64,000 nt of DNA, taken from Kitasatospora sp. MAA4 (lineage in GTDB: Bacteria > Actinomycetota > Actinomycetes > Streptomycetales > Streptomycetaceae). The notes below the pieces were generated by a model. That model saw only the letters and a list, made by a program, of their open reading frames with translations, was not told the origin of the DNA and ran no database searches. This document shows, piece after piece, positions 42,332 to 51,173 of this stretch (its first letter is position 1; the number at the start of each line of letters is the position of its first letter). The stretch spans positions 62,001 to 126,000 of the forward strand of contig NZ_JARZAI010000020.1 of the NCBI RefSeq assembly GCF_029893355.1, given 5' to 3'. The position numbers and the translations under genes were made by a program.

Positions 42332-43465
42332 ATGAGAAGACGACTCAGCACGACCCTCGCCACCACCGCCTCACTGGCCGTCACCCTCTCGGCGGGCCTG
42401 GCCTGCGCCCCCTCAGCGCACGCCCGCGGGCCCTTCGTCGGCCCGCTGAACACGGTCTCCACGATCGCGTCCACCGTGCCGTCGAACGGCGACCAGAACC
42501 CGTACGGCACCGCAGTGGTCCCGGAGAGCATCGGCGACCTGCACAAGGGCGAGGTACTGGTCAGCAACTTCAACAACGCGCAGAACCAGCAGGGCACCGG
42601 CACCACCCTGATGCAGATCGCCCGCAACGGCACCGTGCACCAGTTCGCGCAGATCGACCCGGCCCACCTCCCCGGCCCGTGCCCGGGCGGCGTCGGCCTG
42701 ACCACCGCGCTCTCCGTGCTGCCCGGCGGCTGGGTGGTGGTCGGCAGCCTGCCCACCTCGGACGGGACGTCCGCCACCGCGCAGGCCGGCTGCCTGCTGG
42801 TGCTGGACAGCCACGGCACGGTCCGCGAGACGCTGTCCGGCAACGGCATCAACGGCCCGTGGGACATGACCGCGGCCAGTGACGAGCACGGCAGCGACCT
42901 CTTCGTCACCAACGTGCTCAACGACACGGTGGCCGGCGGCGGGAGCGTCGTGAACGAGGGGACGGTGCTGCGCCTGCGGCTCTCCCGGGGCCACGACGAC
43001 CAGCCGCCGCGTCTGGAGTCGACCACCGAGATCGGCTCCGGCTTCGGCGAGCACACCGACCCGGCCGCCCTGGTGGTCGGGCCGACCGGCGTCGGGCTCT
43101 CCCGCGAGGGCACGCTCTACGTGGCCGACACCGTGGGCAACCGGATCACCGCGATCCCCGACGCCCTGCACCGCTCCCACTCGGCCGGCACCGGACGGGA
43201 GGTCAGCTGCGACAACAGCCTGAACAGCCCGCTCGGCCTGGCGGTCGCGCCGGACGGCGACATCCTCACCGTCAACGCCGGCGACGGCAACCTGGTGGAG
43301 ACCACCCCCGCCGGCCACCAGATCGCGGTGCGCACCCTCGACTCCACCGGCACCCCGCCCGGCGCCGGCAACCTCTTCGGCCTGGCCGTGGCCCCCGACG
43401 AGCGCGCGGTCTACTTCGTGGACGACGCGCCCACCGCCAACACGCTCAACCTGCTCCACAACTAG
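42332..43465 (+). CDS. Secreted NHL/SMP-30-like beta-propeller protein
   Basis: A 377-residue secreted protein. Signal peptide residues 1-33 (MRRRLSTTLATTASLAVTLS). The mature part has NHL-like blades (EGTLYVADTVGNRITAIPDA, LGLAVAPDGDILTVNAGDGN, NLFGLAVAPDERAVYFVDD). Function unknown; such proteins bind ligands or act as lactonase-like enzymes. AGGAGGA at 42317-42323 sets ATG 42332. It shares a 140-bp divergent region with the other propeller, including GGAC-GGTAT-GTCC at 42285-42297. Confidence 0.8.
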   Translation: MRRRLSTTLATTASLAVTLSAGLACAPSAHARGPFVGPLNTVSTIASTVPSNGDQNPYGTAVVPESIGDLHKGEVLVSNFNNAQNQQGTGTTLMQIARNGTVHQFAQIDPAHLPGPCPGGVGLTTALSVLPGGWVVVGSLPTSDGTSATAQAGCLLVLDSHGTVRETLSGNGINGPWDMTAASDEHGSDLFVTNVLNDTVAGGGSVVNEGTVLRLRLSRGHDDQPPRLESTTEIGSGFGEHTDPAALVVGPTGVGLSREGTLYVADTVGNRITAIPDALHRSHSAGTGREVSCDNSLNSPLGLAVAPDGDILTVNAGDGNLVETTPAGHQIAVRTLDSTGTPPGAGNLFGLAVAPDERAVYFVDDAPTANTLNLLHN

Positions 43466-43477
43466 TCGCCGCGCAGC

Positions 43478-43514
43478 CTTCGGCCGCACCCCCCGGTGGG
43501 GGGTGCGGCCGAAG
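43478..43514. terminator. Bidirectional terminator between convergent genes
   Basis: A 17-bp perfect stem (43478-43494 with 43498-43514, CTTCGGCCGCACCCCCC and complement) with a 3-nt loop, 13 bp after the propeller stop; the DAG-kinase gene ends on the other side at 43676. Confidence 0.85.
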
Positions 43515-43675
43515 CGCTCGGGCGTGCGGAGGTTGGCCGGCGGCCCCGCTCTCGGGGTGGTGGGGGCCGCCGTGTCCGGAATGCTAGCCCGGCGCCGGAG
43601 CGCTGAGAAGGGCTTTGACCAGCGGGTTTCCCGTCACGGACATGCCACACAACGCTACGGGCGGCGTTTCGGGAC

Positions 43676-44596
43676 TCAGGCCGGAACGAGGATCCCCAGC
43701 GCCCCCGGCAGGACCCGGACGTCGGCCGGCAGCGGCCCGGCGCAGTCGCCGTCCGCGTAGGCGTTGATGCCCGCGGACTCGATCCGCAGCGAGGCGGTGC
43801 GGTAGGTCGCGACCTCGGAGCGCCGCACGTGGGTGCCGCGGAAGACGGTCGGGAAGAACCGCACCAGCGTGCGCCGGGGCATCGCGCGCACCAGGGTGAG
43901 GTCCAGCAGCCCGTCCGCGTGGTCGGCGCCCGGGCAGATCGCCATCCCGCCGCCGTAGCTGCGGGTGTTGCCGACCGCGGCGAGGGTCAGCGGCTCCTCG
44001 ACGACCGTCCCGTCCGCCAGCACCAGGCGGAACGGCAGCGGGCGCAGGCCCGCCAACTCGACCAGCATGGCGAGGTTGTAGCGCATCCGCCCGCGCGGCC
44101 AGGTCAGCCGGTTGGCGCGGTCGCTGACCAGCGAGTCGAAGCCGGCGGCGAGCACCGAGCCGAAGTAGCGGGTGCTGCCGTCGGCGGCGTCGATCCGGCC
44201 GACGTCCACCGTCAGCACCTGGCCGTCGGCGATCACGTCGGCCGCCGCCTCCGGGTTCTTCAGCGGCAGGCCGTACTCGCGGGCGTGGTCGTTGCCGGTG
44301 CCGGCGGGTATCACGCCGAGCGCGACATCGGTGCCGGTCAGCGCCTGGAGGGCGAGCGCGATCATGCCGTCGCCGCCGGCCACCACCAGCGCGTCCACGC
44401 CGTTGTCGACGGCCTCGCGCGCCAGCCGGGCGGCGTCCTGCGGGTCACTGCCGGCCACCGCCTGGACCTGGACGCCGCGCTCGCGCAGCCGGGCGGCGGC
44501 GCGGGCGGCGGCCCGGTCGGCATGGCCGCTGCCGGCGGCCGGGTTGCTCAGCAGCACGACGGACGCGATCGGCCGCCGGACCGGCGCGGCGGTCAC
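43676..44596 (-). CDS. Diacylglycerol/lipid kinase (DAGK_cat)
   Basis: A 306-residue lipid kinase. The catalytic domain shows LLSNPAAGSGHA, GGDGM (residues 74-78) for ATP binding and PAGTGND (97-103), followed by the C-terminal YegS-like beta domain (NAYADGDCAGPLPADV). Members phosphorylate diacylglycerol or related lipids at the membrane. The GTG start overlaps the FAD-enzyme stop by 4 nt (GTGA), so the two are coupled; this suggests both act on the same lipid pathway. Confidence 0.88.
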   Translation of the reverse strand: MTAAPVRRPIASVVLLSNPAAGSGHADRAAARAAARLRERGVQVQAVAGSDPQDAARLAREAVDNGVDALVVAGGDGMIALALQALTGTDVALGVIPAGTGNDHAREYGLPLKNPEAAADVIADGQVLTVDVGRIDAADGSTRYFGSVLAAGFDSLVSDRANRLTWPRGRMRYNLAMLVELAGLRPLPFRLVLADGTVVEEPLTLAAVGNTRSYGGGMAICPGADHADGLLDLTLVRAMPRRTLVRFFPTVFRGTHVRRSEVATYRTASLRIESAGINAYADGDCAGPLPADVRVLPGALGILVPA

Positions 44597-46233
44597 GGGA
44601 TCAGCTTGCCGGGGTTGAGGATCCCGGCCGGGTCCACCGCGTCCTTGACCGCGCGCAGGATGCTCACGCCGAGGTCGCCGATCTCCTGGGACATCCAGGG
44701 GCGGTGGTCGGCGCCGACCGCGTGGTGGTGGGTGATGGTGCCGCCGGCCGCCATGATCGCGTCGCAGGCCGCCGTCTTGGCCGCCGCCCACTGCGTGATC
44801 GGGTCGCCCTGCTGGGCGCCGAGGACGGTGAAGTAGAGCGAGGCGCCGGTCGGGTAGACGTGCGAGATGTGGCACATCACCAGCGAGCTGCTGCCGCCCT
44901 CCTGCAACGTGCTCTGCAGTGCGGAGGTCACCGCCGTCTTCAGCGCGTCCAGGTTCGACCAGTCGGTGGCGGTCTCCAGCGTCTCGCACAGCGCGCCGCA
45001 GTCCAGCAGCGCGTCACGCAGGTAGGGCGCGTTGAAGCGGCCGTGCTCCCAGGCGCGGGCCGGCTCCGCCCCCAGCGAGGTGCCGCCGGCCGCCAGCAGC
45101 ACCGCGCGGGTCCGCTCGTGGCGGGCGGCGGTCTGCTCCTCGGTGCCCTCGAAGACGGTGACCGCCAGGCAGCCGGCGGCGACCTGGTCGCCGCCGATCT
45201 TCTCCGCCATCGCCAGGTTGACGCCGGTCTCGATCTCGTCGGAGAGCCGCAGCACGGTGGGCCCGGTGCCCTGCTGCTCGACGGCGCGCAGCGCGGCGGC
45301 GCCGGTCGCGAAGTCGGGGAAGCTCCAGGCCTCGTGGACCTTGACGGCGGGCAGCGGGTGGACCCGCAGCCGCACCGCGGTGATCACGCCCAGCGTCCCC
45401 TCGGAGCCGATGAACAGCTGGCGCAGGTCCGGACCGGCCGCCGAGGCGGGCGCGCGGCCGAGGTCGAGCGCGCCGGCGGGGGTGACCACCCGCAGGCCGC
45501 GGACCATGTCGTCGAAGCGGCCGTGCCCGGCGGAGTTCTGGCCGGAGGAGCGGGTGGCCGCGAAGCCGCCGATGGTCGCGTAGCGGAAGCTCTGCGGGTA
45601 GTGGCCGAGTTCGAAGCCGCGGGCCGCGAGCAGCTGCTCGGCCTGCGGGCCGGTCAGCCCCGCACCGAGGACGGCCTCGCCGGAGACCTCGTCCAGGTCG
45701 AGCAGCGCGTCGAAGCGGCGCAGGTCCAGCGAGAGGACGGCGGTGAACGCGCCGCGGATCGGGTCGACCCCGCCGACCACGCTGGTGCCGCCGCCGAACG
45801 GGACGACCGCGATCCGGCGCCGGGAGCAGTGCGCGAGGACCGCGGCGATCTCCTCCTCGGTCCCCGGCAGGACGACGGCGTCGGGCGCGTCCTGCGGCTC
45901 GCGGCTGCGCCGGCGCAGCAGGTCGGGGGTGGACTTGCCGCCGGCGCGGGGCAGCCGGTCGGCGTCCGCCGCGCTCACGTTCCACTCGCCGACGATCGCG
46001 GCGAGCGCGCTCAGGTCCTGCTCGGGCAGCGCGGAGGGGCGCAGCACCACCTCGTCGGCGGTCGGTGCGCTGCCGTCCGCGGCCGACACCCCGAGCAGCT
46101 GCTCCAGCAGCGCCCTGATGTCGTCGGAGAGCGGCTTGGCGAGCGCCGGGTCACCCCAGGCGTCCCAACTCATCGGCGGGAGCGGCAGCTTGGCCGCCGC
46201 CGGGGCGGCTGTGGGGTGCGTGTCTGAGGGCAT
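44593..46233 (-). CDS. FAD-binding oxidase, alkyl-DHAP-synthase-like
   Basis: A 546-residue VAO/PCMH flavoprotein. FAD-binding motifs: VVPFGGGTSVVGGV (about 143-156), RYATIGGFAATRSSGQNSAG and IGSEGTLGVITAVRLRV. The C-terminus has GGTITHHHAVGADHRPW with the His triplet (502-504) characteristic of alkyldihydroxyacetonephosphate synthase (AGPS), plus LKDAVDPAGILNPGKL-type ending. AGPS swaps an acyl for an alkyl chain in ether-lipid synthesis; D-lactate dehydrogenase-type enzymes are the alternative. Coupling to a lipid kinase and proximity to glpD favour the lipid role. The start is 20 nt from the divergent TetR start. Confidence 0.82.
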   Translation of the reverse strand: MPSDTHPTAAPAAAKLPLPPMSWDAWGDPALAKPLSDDIRALLEQLLGVSAADGSAPTADEVVLRPSALPEQDLSALAAIVGEWNVSAADADRLPRAGGKSTPDLLRRRSREPQDAPDAVVLPGTEEEIAAVLAHCSRRRIAVVPFGGGTSVVGGVDPIRGAFTAVLSLDLRRFDALLDLDEVSGEAVLGAGLTGPQAEQLLAARGFELGHYPQSFRYATIGGFAATRSSGQNSAGHGRFDDMVRGLRVVTPAGALDLGRAPASAAGPDLRQLFIGSEGTLGVITAVRLRVHPLPAVKVHEAWSFPDFATGAAALRAVEQQGTGPTVLRLSDEIETGVNLAMAEKIGGDQVAAGCLAVTVFEGTEEQTAARHERTRAVLLAAGGTSLGAEPARAWEHGRFNAPYLRDALLDCGALCETLETATDWSNLDALKTAVTSALQSTLQEGGSSSLVMCHISHVYPTGASLYFTVLGAQQGDPITQWAAAKTAACDAIMAAGGTITHHHAVGADHRPWMSQEIGDLGVSILRAVKDAVDPAGILNPGKLIP

Positions 46234-46253
46234 GCGTTACAGTGTTCCACATC
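46234..46253. promoter_or_regulatory. 20-bp divergent region between FAD enzyme and TetR gene
   Basis: Only 20 bp separate the two start codons. TACAGT (46238-46243) is a -10-like box for the TetR gene, leaving at most a few nucleotides of leader. ACAT-C-ATGT overlaps its ATG. The promoters must lie inside the opposing coding regions and a repressor here would affect both. Confidence 0.5.
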
Positions 46254-46850
46254 ATGTCAAGTAGCCACGCAGTCCAAGCCGACCCGGCCGCCGCCCGCAG
46301 CGTGGACGACGCGATCCTCGACGCGGCCGCCGAGCTGGTCGTCCACGCGGGCCTGCGCCGCACCCAGCTGGCCGAGATCGCCCGCCGGGCCGGGGTCAGC
46401 CGCCCCACGGTCTACCGCCGCTGGCCGGACGTCCGCGCGGTGATCGGCGCCCTGCTCACCCGGGAGATCCACGCCACCCAGGCGCAGGTCGTCCGCGCCG
46501 GCGACGACCGCGAGTCGGTGGTCGCCTGGGTCGTGGAGGTCGCGATCCGGGTACGCGACCACGCCGTGCTCGGCGCACTGCTGCGCTCCGACGCGGACGT
46601 CCTGCTCGAATACGTGGTGGAACGGCTCGGCACCAGCCAGCGCGGCCTGCTCGACGCACTGCGCGAGGCCGTCGAACTCGGCCAGCGGCACGGCTCGATC
46701 CGCCCCGGCGAGCCGACCGAGCTGGCCACCATGGTGCTGCTCATCGCCCAGTCCACCGTCCAGTCGCACCGGATGGTCGCCCAGCTGCTCCCCGAAGCGG
46801 CCTGGCGCCGCGAACTGGCCACCGCACTGAACGGATACCTCACCCCATGA
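46254..46850 (+). CDS. TetR-family transcriptional regulator
   Basis: A 198-residue regulator: N-terminal helix-turn-helix DAAAELVVHAGLRRTQLAEI and RRAGVSRPTVYRRW, then a helical ligand domain. Back-to-back with the AGPS-like gene and coupled by ATGA to glpD, so it probably controls both. The ligand is likely a lipid or glycerol-phosphate-related molecule (inference). A GTG at 46242 would add four residues. Confidence 0.88.
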   Translation: MSSSHAVQADPAAARSVDDAILDAAAELVVHAGLRRTQLAEIARRAGVSRPTVYRRWPDVRAVIGALLTREIHATQAQVVRAGDDRESVVAWVVEVAIRVRDHAVLGALLRSDADVLLEYVVERLGTSQRGLLDALREAVELGQRHGSIRPGEPTELATMVLLIAQSTVQSHRMVAQLLPEAAWRRELATALNGYLTP

Positions 46851-48400
46851 CCCGTCACGCCGGCACCACCGTCCTCGACTCCCGGCGCCGTGCCGAGGAG
46901 TTCGACGCGCTCGCCGACGGCGCCGCGATCGACGTGCTCGTCATCGGCGGCGGCGTCACCGGCGCCGGCGTGGCCCTGGACGCGGCCTCGCGCGGGCTGC
47001 GGACCGTGCTGGTCGAGTCGCGCGACCTCGCCTTCGGAACGAGCCGCTGGAGTTCCAAGCTGGTCCACGGCGGCCTGCGCTACCTCGCCTCCGGGCGGGT
47101 CGGGGTGGCCCGGGAGAGCGCCGTGGAGCGCGGCATCCTGATGACCCGCACCGCCCCCCACCTGATCCGCGCGCTGCCCCAACTCGTCCCGCTGCTGCCC
47201 TCGGTGAGCCGGGCTCAGGCCGCCCTGGTGCACACCGGCTTCCTGGCCGGCGACGCGCTGCGGCTCAGCGCCCGGACCCCGGCGGCCGTCCTGCCCCGGG
47301 CCCGCCGAGTCGGCGCGGCCGAGGCCGCCGCGCTCACCCCGGCCGTCCGCACCCAGGGCCTGCGCGGCGCCCTGGTCGCCCACGACGGCCAACTCGTGGA
47401 CGACGCACGGCTGGTGGTCGCGATAGCGCGGACCGCCGCGCAGTACGGCGCGAGCGTGCTGACCCGGGTCCGGGCCGAGCGGGTCACCGGCAGCTCGGCG
47501 CAGCTGACCGACACGCTCACCGGGCAGACGCTGAGCGTGACGGCCCGCGCCGTCGTCAACGCCGCCGGGGTCTGGGCCGGCGAGGTGGACGACTCGATCC
47601 GCCTGCGCCCCAGCCGCGGCACCCACCTGGTCTTCGACGCCGCCGCCCTCGGCCGTCCGCAGGCGGCGCTGACCGTCCCCGTCCCCGGCTCGACCAGCCG
47701 GTTCGTCTTCGCGCTGCCCCAGCAGCTGGGACGGGTCGTGCTCGGCCTCACCGACGAGGACGCCCCCGGCCCGATCCCGGACGAGCCGGTCCCCACCGAC
47801 GGCGAGATCGACTTCCTGCTCGCCACCATCAACACCGCGCTGCGCCGCGAGCTGACCCGCGCCGACGTCCGCGGCGCCTTCGCCGGGCTGCGCCCGCTGA
47901 TCGACGCCGGCGGCGGCGAGACCGCCGACCTCTCGCGCCGGCACGCCGTCCGCGAGTCGCCCTCCGGCGTGATCACCGTGGTGGGTGGCAAGTTGACCAC
48001 CTATCGGGCGATGGCCGAGGACACCGTCGACGCCGCGCTGCGCGCCCGCGGCCTGACCGCCGGCCCCTGCCGGACCCGCGACCTCCCGCTGGTCGGCGCA
48101 CCCGGCCACCCCGAGAGCCGGCCGGCTCCGGCGACCGCCCTGCCTGCCTCGCTGCTCGCCCGCCACGGCGGCGCCGCCGCCACCGTCCTCGCCGCGGCCC
48201 GCACCGCCCATCCGCTGGACCCGATCGCCGAGGGCCTGGACGTCACCCGCGCCGAGGTGGAGTACGCGCTCACCCACGAGGGCGCCCTCGACGCCGGCGA
48301 CATCCTGGACCGCCGCACCCGCCTCGGCCTGGTCCCGGCCGACGCCGAACACGCCCGCGCCGCAGTGGAGGCCATCGCCGCCGAGCACCAGCCCTCCTGA
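46847..48400 (+). CDS. glpD: FAD-dependent glycerol-3-phosphate dehydrogenase
   Basis: A 517-residue flavoprotein: FAD fold VLVIGGGVTGAGVALDAASRG (residues 30-50), then SSKLVHGGLRYLASGRVGVA, the GlpD hallmark, and VVGGKLTTYRAMAEDT near the C-terminus with the GlpA/D accessory domain after it. It oxidises sn-glycerol-3-phosphate to dihydroxyacetone phosphate at the membrane, passing electrons to quinone. DHAP is also the precursor acted on (after acylation) by AGPS, which ties it to the divergent gene. ATGA overlap with the TetR gene. Confidence 0.92.
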   Translation: MTRHAGTTVLDSRRRAEEFDALADGAAIDVLVIGGGVTGAGVALDAASRGLRTVLVESRDLAFGTSRWSSKLVHGGLRYLASGRVGVARESAVERGILMTRTAPHLIRALPQLVPLLPSVSRAQAALVHTGFLAGDALRLSARTPAAVLPRARRVGAAEAAALTPAVRTQGLRGALVAHDGQLVDDARLVVAIARTAAQYGASVLTRVRAERVTGSSAQLTDTLTGQTLSVTARAVVNAAGVWAGEVDDSIRLRPSRGTHLVFDAAALGRPQAALTVPVPGSTSRFVFALPQQLGRVVLGLTDEDAPGPIPDEPVPTDGEIDFLLATINTALRRELTRADVRGAFAGLRPLIDAGGGETADLSRRHAVRESPSGVITVVGGKLTTYRAMAEDTVDAALRARGLTAGPCRTRDLPLVGAPGHPESRPAPATALPASLLARHGGAAATVLAAARTAHPLDPIAEGLDVTRAEVEYALTHEGALDAGDILDRRTRLGLVPADAEHARAAVEAIAAEHQPS

Positions 48401-48421
48401 CCTCGTGGCAGAGTGGGGCTC

Positions 48422-49219
48422 ATGGACTACGTTGCGCATTTCCGTCGCGAGATCCTGGCGTTCGAGGCCGCGGTTCGGCAGGCAGCCGACGCCGACGAAG
48501 CGCCCCTGATCCCGTCCTGTCCGGGCTGGTCGGTCTCCGACCTGGTCGTCCACCTGGGCGGGGTGCACCGCTTCCTGCACCGGCTCATCGGGGAACGGCT
48601 CATGACGCCGCCGGACGCGGGCGACCTCAGCACCTTCGACCTGCCCGCGGACCTGGCCGACTGGCCGGCCCCGGAGCAGGCACCCAACCGCGCACCGGTG
48701 GCGGCGCAGCTCACCGACTGGTTCGCCGAGGGGGCCCGCGCGCTGGAGGAGCAGTTCGTCCGGTGCGGTCCCAACGAGCCGGTCTGGACCTTCGGGCCCG
48801 AGCAGACCACCGGGTTCTGGCCCCGCATGCAGAGCATCGAGGCGGCCCTGCACCGCTGGGACGTCGAGAACGCACTCGGCACCGCCGGCCCGATCGACGC
48901 CGAGCTCGCGGTGGACGCCGTCACCCAGACCTTCGAGGTGATGGCACCGGCCCGGCGATCCTGGATCCCCTCCCCGCCCGGCGCGGGCGAACGCTTCGGG
49001 TTCCGGCAGACCGACGGCCCCGGCCGCTGGTCGGTGCACTTCGACGGCGCCGACGTCCGCCTCACCCGCACCCCCGACGGGCCCGGCGACGTCGAACTCG
49101 CCGGTAGCGCCTCGGACCTGACGCTCTTCCTCTGGCAGCGGATCCCGGCCGACCGCCTCACGGTCACCGGCGAGCAGGCCGTCCTCGACCGTTACTTCGC
49201 CCTCGTTCCGCCCATCTAA
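48422..49219 (+). CDS. Maleylpyruvate-isomerase/DinB-like mycothiol-family protein
   Basis: A 265-residue protein of the TIGR03083 / mycothiol maleylpyruvate isomerase N-terminal family: IPSCPGWSVSDLVVHLGGVH provides the PGW motif and metal-binding His, with a second His in IEAALHRWDVENA. The C-terminal half is the small domain usual in actinobacterial members (WQRIPADRLTVTG). They are thought to be mycothiol-dependent transferases; the substrate is unknown. ATG 48422 is used; GTG/ATG upstream at 48413 would add three residues. CAGAGT lies 7 nt before the ATG. Its stop overlaps the convergent CGNR gene by 4 nt. Confidence 0.8.
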   Translation: MDYVAHFRREILAFEAAVRQAADADEAPLIPSCPGWSVSDLVVHLGGVHRFLHRLIGERLMTPPDAGDLSTFDLPADLADWPAPEQAPNRAPVAAQLTDWFAEGARALEEQFVRCGPNEPVWTFGPEQTTGFWPRMQSIEAALHRWDVENALGTAGPIDAELAVDAVTQTFEVMAPARRSWIPSPPGAGERFGFRQTDGPGRWSVHFDGADVRLTRTPDGPGDVELAGSASDLTLFLWQRIPADRLTVTGEQAVLDRYFALVPPI

Positions 49220-49800
49220 CCGCTCTCCTGAGCCCGGCGGGTGCGGAAGGCGGCGGCCTTGGCGCGGTTCTGACAGGCCGTCGAGCAGAACTGCCGGGCG
49301 GCGTTGCGCGAGGTGTCGACGTAGACGCGGTCGCACCGGGTGCCCTGGCAGACGCCGAGGCGACCGGCGAGGTCCCCGCCGATCACCATCGCCAGGCCGG
49401 TCGCGCACCCCGCGCTCCACCCCACCGCCAGGGAGTCGTCCGCGCCGTGGAAGTGGACCTGCCAGGGCTCGCCCGCGGCCCGGTCCAACTGCGGACGGGC
49501 CCCGCTCGAGCGCAGCAGCGGGTTCAGCGCCACCACGGCGTCGTCGATGCGATCGGCGCTCACGGCCTCGAACACCCGCCGCAACTCCTGTGCCGTCCGG
49601 GCGAGAGCGGCGGCCTGCCCCGGCTCGATCGCGCGGGGACCGGACGCCGTACCGCCGGGCAGTGCGGCGTCGACGGCCGCGCACAGGTCCGCACCGCGCG
49701 GGGCGGTGTACGGCCTGCCGCGCGCCTCCCCGTCGGTCAGGGCGTTGACCAACGAGACGCCCGCATCGAGCAGGACCGCCATGTGACTGTCGAATAGCAC
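49216..49800 (-). CDS. CGNR zinc-finger (ABATE) regulator
   Basis: A 194-residue protein with the ABATE N-terminal domain and the C-terminal CGNR zinc finger: CQGTRCDRVYVDTSRNAARQ, then FCSTACQNRAKAAAFRTRR, with four Cys ligands. Such proteins are stress-type transcription factors. GTG 49800 gives LFDSHMAVLLDAGVSLVNAL, the conserved family start; ATG 49782 is a shorter option. Divergent from the MFS gene, so it probably regulates it. Confidence 0.85.
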   Translation of the reverse strand: MLFDSHMAVLLDAGVSLVNALTDGEARGRPYTAPRGADLCAAVDAALPGGTASGPRAIEPGQAAALARTAQELRRVFEAVSADRIDDAVVALNPLLRSSGARPQLDRAAGEPWQVHFHGADDSLAVGWSAGCATGLAMVIGGDLAGRLGVCQGTRCDRVYVDTSRNAARQFCSTACQNRAKAAAFRTRRAQESG

Positions 49801-49879
49801 TTGACCAGTTACTCCTCTCGGCCCTACCGTTTCGTCACTGACATTACCCGATTCGCCAGTGACGACGACAAGGACGGCC

Positions 49880-51067
49880 ATGGGCCTCATCGCACGCGGC
49901 GCCCCCCTGCCCCGCACCGTGTGGCTGCTGCTCGCCGCCCGGACGATCAACCGGCTCGGGGCGTTCTCCCTCTCGTTCCTCGCCGTCCTGGTCCACGCCG
50001 ACTTCGGGGCGAGCATCGCGACGGCCGGCCTGGTCTGCGCCGCCTTCGGGGTCGCCACCATCCCCTCGCGCCTGGTCGGCGGCCGGCTCGCCGACCGCCT
50101 CGGCCGCCGTCGCACCATCGTGCTCGGTCTGACGGGCTGCGCCATCGCCCAACTCGCCATCGCCCAGGCCCAGTCGCTGACCCAGGTCAGTGTCTTCGCG
50201 GTGCTGCTGGGCCTCGCCTTCGAGCTCTACGAACCCGCGAGTCAGGCCATCATCGCCGACGCGGTGGGACCGTCCGAACGAGTGCGCGCCTACAGTCTGT
50301 TCAACGCCGCCCTGGCCGCCGGTGGCATGGGCGCCGGACTGGTCGCAGCCGCGCTGGGCCGCTGGGACCTGCGCTGGCTCTTCGTCGCCGACGCGCTCAG
50401 CTGCCTGCTCTGCGCGGGCCTCATCCAGCTGGCGCTGCCCAGGGATCCGCGCCGAACCGTCCTCCCGCAGGCCTCATCGGACCAGCCCACCGCGATCAGC
50501 CCCTGGCGCGACCGCGCCCTGCTGCTGGTGCTCGCCGGCGGCACCCTGTTCGCCCTGATCTACCTGCAGATCATGACCGAACTCCCGCTCACCCTGACGC
50601 TGGGCGGCCTGGCCCCCACGGACGCCGGAGTGCTCTTCACCGTCTCGGCCGCCACCATCATCGCCGCCCAGCCCCTCCTCCGCCTCGAACGCCTCGCCGC
50701 GCTCTCCGCGCCGGCCGCACTCGGCCTCGGCTACACCCTGCTGGCGGCCGGCGTGGCCGGCTACGCCGTGGCGCACACCCTGACCGCGGCCGCGGCCACC
50801 ACGATCGTGTGGAGCCTGGGCGACCTGCTGATCATGGGACGTGCCTACGCGCTCGTCGCGGACCTCGCCCCACCCGGCGGCACCGGCCGCTATCTGGCCG
50901 TCTACGGCGTCAGTTGGGGCATCGCCGCGGTCGCCGCGCCGATCCTGGGCACCCAGCTCCTCCAGTACTGGGGCCCCACCCTCCTGTGGTCCGCCACGGC
51001 AGCCGCCTGCCTGGCCCTGGCCGTCGGCCAACCCCTGGTCGCCCGGGCCGTCGTGAAGCAGAGCTGA
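49880..51067 (+). CDS. MFS transporter
   Basis: A 395-residue major-facilitator protein with 12 predicted helices. The loop 2-3 signature GGRLADRLGRRRTIVLG is typical of drug or metabolite efflux permeases. AAGGA 5 nt before ATG 49880 supports this start; GTG 49859 would add seven residues. It is divergent from a CGNR regulator, as in other regulated efflux pairs. The substrate is unknown. Confidence 0.88.
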   Translation: MGLIARGAPLPRTVWLLLAARTINRLGAFSLSFLAVLVHADFGASIATAGLVCAAFGVATIPSRLVGGRLADRLGRRRTIVLGLTGCAIAQLAIAQAQSLTQVSVFAVLLGLAFELYEPASQAIIADAVGPSERVRAYSLFNAALAAGGMGAGLVAAALGRWDLRWLFVADALSCLLCAGLIQLALPRDPRRTVLPQASSDQPTAISPWRDRALLLVLAGGTLFALIYLQIMTELPLTLTLGGLAPTDAGVLFTVSAATIIAAQPLLRLERLAALSAPAALGLGYTLLAAGVAGYAVAHTLTAAAATTIVWSLGDLLIMGRAYALVADLAPPGGTGRYLAVYGVSWGIAAVAAPILGTQLLQYWGPTLLWSATAAACLALAVGQPLVARAVVKQS

Positions 51068-51160
51068 CGCGGCAGCCCTTGTCACCCGTTCGAGGGGTCG
51101 CGCCCCGCACCGGCCGCGCCGGATCGATTCTGCGGCACGAAGCGCGAAGCGCGCGGCGGG

Positions 51161-51173
51161 TAGCTTGCGGACG
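51161..51173 (+). promoter_or_regulatory. Leaderless promoter of gene 51174
   Basis: TAGCTT is followed by 7 nt and the GTG start; no ribosome binding site. Confidence 0.5.

Noticed and set aside
46412-49684. Very long open frame antisense to TetR, glpD and the maleylpyruvate-isomerase-like gene
   Set aside because: It is a GC-bias shadow: composition is Arg/Gly/Ala repeats without domains, and the opposite strand encodes recognisable proteins throughout.
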